Source of the DNA: Chloroflexota bacterium | Lineage (GTDB): Bacteria > Chloroflexota > Anaerolineae > Aggregatilineales > UBA2796 | NCBI GenBank assembly: GCA_017743585.1 | Contig: JAGHYP010000079.1 | Span: 1 to 10,274 of the forward strand | Length of the DNA: 10,274 nt | Direction: 5' to 3' | Part shown: piece by piece, positions 6,627 to 10,274 of the stretch | How the letters are laid out: every line of letters begins with the position of its first letter | Numbering within the stretch: position 1 is the first letter of the stretch | Notes under the pieces: generated by a model | Databases searched by the model: none | The model's input: the letters and a program-made list of their open reading frames with translations, nothing else | Told to the model about the DNA's origin: nothing | Translations under genes and position numbers: made by a program

Positions 6627-8045
6627 ATGGCTTTTCGTATCGAGAGAGATTCGTTAGGCGAGCTGCAAGTGCCTGCCAACGCCTATTATGGTGCGCAGAC
6701 CCAGCGCGCCGTGCAGAACTTCCCTGTCAGCGGCTTGAAGCCATATCCCGCTTTCATCTGGTCTATGGCGGCGATCAAGCGCGCTGCGGCGAACGTGAAT
6801 AGCGAGCTCGGCTTGCTCGATCGGCGCCTTGCCGAGGCTATCGATCAAGCGGCCGCCGAGATCATGGAGGGCAAGCTGCACGACCAATTCGTGGTCGACC
6901 CGTTCCAAGCGGGCGCTGGCACCAGCCACAACATGAACACGAACGAAGTGATCGCCGCGCGTGCCAACGAGATTCTCGGCTATCCGCTCAGCGCGCCCGC
7001 TAAAGATAAGCCGATCCACCCTAACGACCACGTCAACATGGCGCAAAGCACCAACGACACCATACCGACCGCCATCCGCCTCGGCGCGCTGTGGCGCCTG
7101 AACGAGTTGGTTCAAACGCTGCGCGAATTGCAGGATGCGCTACGCCAAAAAGCGATTGAGTTTGACGACATCGTCAAGAGCGGGCGCACGCACTTGCAAG
7201 ACGCCGTGCCAATCCGCATGGGACAGGAATTCGGCGGCTACGCCAAGACCATCGAGCGCAACATAGAGAAGATTTTGGTGGCCGCCGAAGGCTTGAAGCG
7301 GCTTGGCATCGGCGGCACAGCGACAGGCACCGGCCTGAACGCCCATCCCGAGTATCACGCGCGCATGGTCAAGCGTCTGAGCGAATTCTTGGGCATAGAG
7401 CTGCGCACGAGCGATGACCTGTTCGAGAGCATGACAAGCATGCAGGACGCCGTCTTCTTCAGCGGCGCCATTCGCACTGCCGCGCAGGACTTGATCCGCA
7501 TCGCCAATGACATTCGCTTGCTCAGCTCAGGGCCTGCCACAGGCCTAGACGAGATTCGCCTGCCGCCAGTGCAGCCCGGCTCTTCGATCATGCCTGGCAA
7601 GGTGAATCCTGTGCTGGCGGAGATGCTGAACATGGCGATGTTCTACGTGCTCGGCCACGATACCACCATCACTTATGCTGCGCAGGCAGGTCAACTGCAG
7701 CTGAACGTGATGATGCCGATCATCGCGCATTGCCTGTTCGAAGAGATGCACGTGATGATCGGCGCCGTGCGCGCCTTCACTGAGAAAGCTGTGCGCGGCA
7801 TCACGGCGAACCGCGAGAAAGCGGCCGGCTGGCTTGCCAAGAACGCGATTCTCGCCACGGCGCTCAATCCGATCATCGGCTACGAAAAAGGCGCTGAGGT
7901 CGTCAAAAAGGCGATGGCTGAGAACAAGAGCATCGTTGACGCGGTCGTTGAGCTTGGCTACATGACGCGCGAGGCGGCTGAGAAAGCACTTGACGCGCGC
8001 GCCATGACCTACGGCGGTCTGACCAACACGCCTGCCGCAGGCTGA
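6627..8045 (+). CDS. aspA: Fumarase/aspartase-family lyase, most likely aspartate ammonia-lyase
   Basis: 472 residues, full length for the class II fumarase/aspartase family, homotetrameric cytoplasmic enzymes. The family signature GSSIMPGKVNP is at 318-328 (catalytic Ser319, Lys325), with GRTHLQDAVP (186-195) and QSTND (140-144). Specific positions favour aspartase, which splits L-aspartate into fumarate and ammonia: DQFVVDPFQAGAGTSHNMNTNEV (86-108) resembles Bacillus AspB, where fumarase FumC has GSGTQSNMN; GHDTTITYAAQAGQLQLNVM (343-362) resembles AspA, where FumC has a GNNVAVT...GHFELNVF pattern. These comparisons are from memory. Automatic annotation could well call it fumarate hydratase, and a bifunctional or other ammonia-lyase role is not excluded. 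The start at ATG 6627 gives the family N-terminus FRIERDSLGELQVPANAYYG. It ends 9 bases from the convergent parvulin gene. Confidence 0.9.
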   Translation: MAFRIERDSLGELQVPANAYYGAQTQRAVQNFPVSGLKPYPAFIWSMAAIKRAAANVNSELGLLDRRLAEAIDQAAAEIMEGKLHDQFVVDPFQAGAGTSHNMNTNEVIAARANEILGYPLSAPAKDKPIHPNDHVNMAQSTNDTIPTAIRLGALWRLNELVQTLRELQDALRQKAIEFDDIVKSGRTHLQDAVPIRMGQEFGGYAKTIERNIEKILVAAEGLKRLGIGGTATGTGLNAHPEYHARMVKRLSEFLGIELRTSDDLFESMTSMQDAVFFSGAIRTAAQDLIRIANDIRLLSSGPATGLDEIRLPPVQPGSSIMPGKVNPVLAEMLNMAMFYVLGHDTTITYAAQAGQLQLNVMMPIIAHCLFEEMHVMIGAVRAFTEKAVRGITANREKAAGWLAKNAILATALNPIIGYEKGAEVVKKAMAENKSIVDAVVELGYMTREAAEKALDARAMTYGGLTNTPAAG

Positions 8046-8054
8046 GATCGGCTT

Positions 8055-9572
8055 CTATGGTGTTGGCACAGGCGTCGGCAAGCCGAACGCCTCTTCGCTC
8101 AAAAATGGCGCGATCTGCCGCGGCAATGGATCACTCGGTATGGCTGTGCGCCATGCATCGCTGAGCTCGGTTAGGTCAACGGCGAGCCGCTCCGCTTGCC
8201 AAGCGCTGAACGCCGCCTCGACTGCTTGATCAAGCTCTTGCGGACTCGGCACGTTGAAGCGGCGCTCTTCGACCAGCAGCAGCTCATAGCCTGCCGATGT
8301 GCGCAGGACGCCGTACAAGCCATTTTCCGTGCTCGCTGCCAAAGTGCGCGCCCATTCGCGCGGCAGAGCCTCGGCGCTGAGCCAGCCGTAATCGCCACCA
8401 TTGCCCGCGCTCGCCGAGTCAAGCGAGAATTGGCATGCGAGCGCCGCGAAATCTTCACCTTGGCGCGCGCGCGCTGCGATTTCCTCAGCCTGCGCCCGAC
8501 TCGCCACCACGATCATCGCTAGCTCAGCTAGTTGCTCGCCATCGGCGTCGCGTCGCTTCGCGCCGACCTTGAAAATGTGCCAGCCGAGCGGACTTTGCTG
8601 CGGCGCCGTGATGCTGCCCGACTCAGCCTCTAGGATCGCGGCAGGCTCAGGCAGGCCGCGCGGCAGCGTCGCGCGCGAGCGAAAGCCGAGCGCGCCGCCT
8701 TGCCCGCGCACGGCAGGATCGATTGAAAAGCGACACGCTACGCTGCGAAACGGCTCGCCTGCTTCAAGCGCCGCTTTCGCTTGTTGCGCTTCAGCCTCAG
8801 TCGCGGCGATCAGGCGTTTGACGCGGAAGCTCAGCACGGCAGGCTGTGCCGCGCGCTCGCGCCCGATGATCGGTTGCAGGCGAGTCGCCATCACAAACGA
8901 CTCAGCCGTCGCCAAGACGTCCTGCTCGCTCATGCCAGAGTAGCGCACAGCCTGCTCAAGATAGCGCGGCAATTCTTTCGCCATCGCCGCGCGCGGATCA
9001 GGCGCTATCTGAAGGTTGAAGCGCCGAATCCAATAGCCGTCGAGTTCATCTTGTGGCACGCTCAAGTTGCGCGCCTTGAACTCAGCGCGAACGACCGCTT
9101 CGCGCAGCATGATATCGTAGACCTGATAGCCGAAGCTATCAGAGTTGGCGAGCGTGCTGAAGATAGCGGCGAGGCGATCTGCAGCGCGGTTCTCGCCTTG
9201 CGCCGTGAAGTTGATTGCCTGCAAGCCAACGGTCTCGACGATGCGGCGCGCCTCGTCCAGCGCGGCGAAGCGCTCGTAGCGCACGCGCGCGCGGAACTGA
9301 CTGAGCGTGATGGTTTGGTCGCCAATGCGCGCAATTGGCTGATCCAAATCAAGCGCAGCAGGCTCAGTTGGGCGCACATATGGCGTGCTAGTCGCGGTTG
9401 GCGTGCGCGTTGGGCCGGTCGGCGTGGCAGAGGGACGCGCGAGCGCGGTCTGTGTCTGCTCGCTGCGAGTATCTTGAATCACTTCGGGCGTCACAGGCAC
9501 GCCGCAGCCGCTCAGGAGCAAGATGGCTGCAGCGAACCACGCGCATGACGGATGTCTCAGGCTGATGATCAT
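8055..9572 (-). CDS. Lipoprotein with two parvulin-type peptidyl-prolyl isomerase domains (SurA/PrsA-like)
   Basis: Exported, membrane-anchored folding factor of 505 residues. The signal peptide ends in lipobox LSGC (Cys23). A Thr/Pro-rich linker follows (about 44-70), then a SurA-like N-terminal helical region (about 78-240, opening IARIGDQTITLSQFRARVRY). Two parvulin-like repeats come next (about 248-337 and 350-437). Their kinship is plain: FRSVACRFSIDPAVRGQGG (275-293) against FAALACQFSLDSASAGNGG (375-393). The usual first catalytic His of parvulins (xHIL) is absent in both (SFRVKRLIA, ELAMIVVA). The second His is kept in repeat one (GWHIFKV) and lost in repeat two (GYELLLV), so chaperone activity may outweigh catalysis. 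The tail ends PTPVPTP. Its ATG overlaps the stop of the upstream Thr/Pro-rich gene as ATGA, which implies coupled translation. Confidence 0.9.
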   Translation of the reverse strand: MIISLRHPSCAWFAAAILLLSGCGVPVTPEVIQDTRSEQTQTALARPSATPTGPTRTPTATSTPYVRPTEPAALDLDQPIARIGDQTITLSQFRARVRYERFAALDEARRIVETVGLQAINFTAQGENRAADRLAAIFSTLANSDSFGYQVYDIMLREAVVRAEFKARNLSVPQDELDGYWIRRFNLQIAPDPRAAMAKELPRYLEQAVRYSGMSEQDVLATAESFVMATRLQPIIGRERAAQPAVLSFRVKRLIAATEAEAQQAKAALEAGEPFRSVACRFSIDPAVRGQGGALGFRSRATLPRGLPEPAAILEAESGSITAPQQSPLGWHIFKVGAKRRDADGEQLAELAMIVVASRAQAEEIAARARQGEDFAALACQFSLDSASAGNGGDYGWLSAEALPREWARTLAASTENGLYGVLRTSAGYELLLVEERRFNVPSPQELDQAVEAAFSAWQAERLAVDLTELSDAWRTAIPSDPLPRQIAPFLSEEAFGLPTPVPTP

Positions 9573-10274
9573 GAATTACTCGGCGCTTCGACGGGCTTCT
9601 CCGGGCTGCCTGAAGGAGTCGGCGAAGTTTCCAACGTTGGCGTCGGCGATGATGTGTAGGTGGCGCACGGCGTCGGAGTGAAGGTTGGCAGCGGCGTGCC
9701 TTCAGGATCGAAGTGCAATGTTGGCGTCGGCGCGTTTGGATCGCACGGCGGCAAGGTCGGCGTCGGCGTTGGCGTCTCCGTCTCGCTGGGGTCGGGCGCG
9801 ACGGGTGTGTCGGTTGGCAAGGCGGGCGTCGAGGTCGGCGTAAAAGTTGGCGGAACAGGCGTCAGAGTTGGCGTCTTGGTCGGTGAAACTGGCGTCAAAG
9901 TCGGCGTGCTGGTCGGCGGGATAGGCGTCACAGCCGGCGTGTCGGTTGGCAAGGCGGGCGGCAAAGTCGGCTGCACGATTGCAGTCGGAAAGACAAGCGG
10001 CGTCGCCGTTGGCAAAATCGGCGTCGGCGTGTGTGTGGGCGGGATAGCGGTCGGACTGGGCGTCGGCGTCTCGGTCGGCACATGTGTCGGCAATGAAGTG
10101 ATGACAGCCAAGGCAGCTGGTGTCTCAGTTGGAGTCGATGTGAGCGTCGCGCTGGGCGTGAGGGTCAGCGTCGGCGTGACCGACGGCGTCAGCGTGAAAG
10201 TCGGCGTATGCGACGGCGTCGAAGTCGGCGTGGCGCTCGGTTGCACGACGACAGCTTCCTGAGTCGGCGCGTCG
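9569..10274 (-). CDS. C-terminal part of a Thr/Pro-rich (stalk-like) protein, 5' end outside the window
   Basis: No catalytic domain is recognised. The frame is open to the window edge; GTG 10246 is an internal Val codon in all likelihood, since the upstream residues (DAPTQEAVV) continue the same composition. The visible part, at least 234 residues, is almost all Thr, Pro, Ser and small residues, an extended wall- or surface-spanning stalk of the kind common in Anaerolineae proteins. It contains five imperfect 11-residue units. Two cysteines stand out near the end (PPCDPNAP and PTPCATY), possibly a disulfide. The C-terminus SPEKPVEAPSNS shows no transmembrane anchor or LPxTG-like sorting motif, so any anchor or functional domain must lie upstream of the window. 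The stop overlaps the start of the parvulin lipoprotein (ATGA). A real gene is supported by that coupling and by frame consistency. Confidence 0.8.
   Translation of the reverse strand, partial: DAPTQEAVVVQPSATPTSTPSHTPTFTLTPSVTPTLTLTPSATLTSTPTETPAALAVITSLPTHVPTETPTPSPTAIPPTHTPTPILPTATPLVFPTAIVQPTLPPALPTDTPAVTPIPPTSTPTLTPVSPTKTPTLTPVPPTFTPTSTPALPTDTPVAPDPSETETPTPTPTLPPCDPNAPTPTLHFDPEGTPLPTFTPTPCATYTSSPTPTLETSPTPSGSPEKPVEAPSNS
9797..9961 (-). repeat. Five tandem 33-base (11-residue) units within the Thr/Pro-rich gene
   Basis: The encoded units are PPALPTDTPAV, TPIPPTSTPTL, TPVSPTKTPTL, TPVPPTFTPTS and TPALPTDTPVA, with consensus TPxxPTxTPxx. The first and last are closest at the DNA level: a 22-base stretch is identical at 9807-9828 and 9939-9960, exactly 132 bases (four units) apart. 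This points to growth of the stalk by in-frame duplication. Confidence 0.75.

Noticed and set aside
8781..9548. A 255-codon plus-strand open frame opposite the parvulin gene
   Set aside because: Arg/Ala/His-rich shadow of the lipoprotein gene with no recognisable domain and no plausible start context.
9660..10262. A 200-codon plus-strand open frame rich in Gly and Val
   Set aside because: It is the antisense of the Thr/Pro repeats, whose codons read backwards give Gly and Val without stops. The minus-strand frame is coupled to the parvulin gene and has the composition of known stalks.
1..10274. A defence island, mobile element or biosynthetic cluster
   Set aside because: No transposase, integrase, nuclease, CRISPR repeat, toxin-antitoxin pair or synthase domain is visible; the recognised genes are metabolic, transport, stress or surface genes with similar base composition.

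Overview
This is GC-rich, gene-dense bacterial DNA. The best guess for its source is a member of the Chloroflexota, probably Anaerolineae or a relative. That rests on style rather than a marker gene: long Thr-Pro-rich extracellular stalks, a lipoprotein with a Thr-Pro linker behind its lipobox, and a stand-alone CpaF-like ATPase in an otherwise housekeeping setting. No rRNA, tRNA, CRISPR array, insertion sequence or phage gene was seen. No gap between genes exceeds 300 bases; the longest is 166 bases.

The layout is four short transcription units meeting at two convergent junctions. (1) Positions 1-3010, plus strand: a type I glutamine synthetase that probably starts before the window, then 10 bases later a PucR-family regulator. 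(2) Positions 5719-3007, minus strand: an EamA-type transporter, a GNAT acetyltransferase and a divergent CpaF/TadA-type ATPase, spaced 3 and 7 bases apart and so probably one operon. Its last gene overlaps the end of the PucR gene by 4 bases. (3) Positions 5886-8045, plus strand: a manganese-type superoxide dismutase and a fumarase/aspartase-family lyase that looks like aspartase. A strong RNA hairpin lies between them. (4) Positions 10274-8055, minus strand: the C-terminal part of a Thr/Pro-rich protein, overlapping by an ATGA junction a lipoprotein with two parvulin-like domains.

Unit 1 points to nitrogen metabolism: ammonia assimilation, or glutamylation of an amine, under a regulator of a family known for control of nitrogen catabolism. 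The lyase of unit 3 would release ammonia and fumarate from aspartate, but nothing ties it to unit 1 except the general theme. Unit 4 pairs a prolyl-isomerase-like lipoprotein with a very proline-rich protein, which suggests a surface-protein folding partnership. I found no convincing new multi-gene system. The most unusual items are the CpaF-like ATPase that lacks family motif residues, the parvulin/Thr-Pro pair, and the unexplained hairpin and repeats in the two intergenic regions around the dismutase gene.
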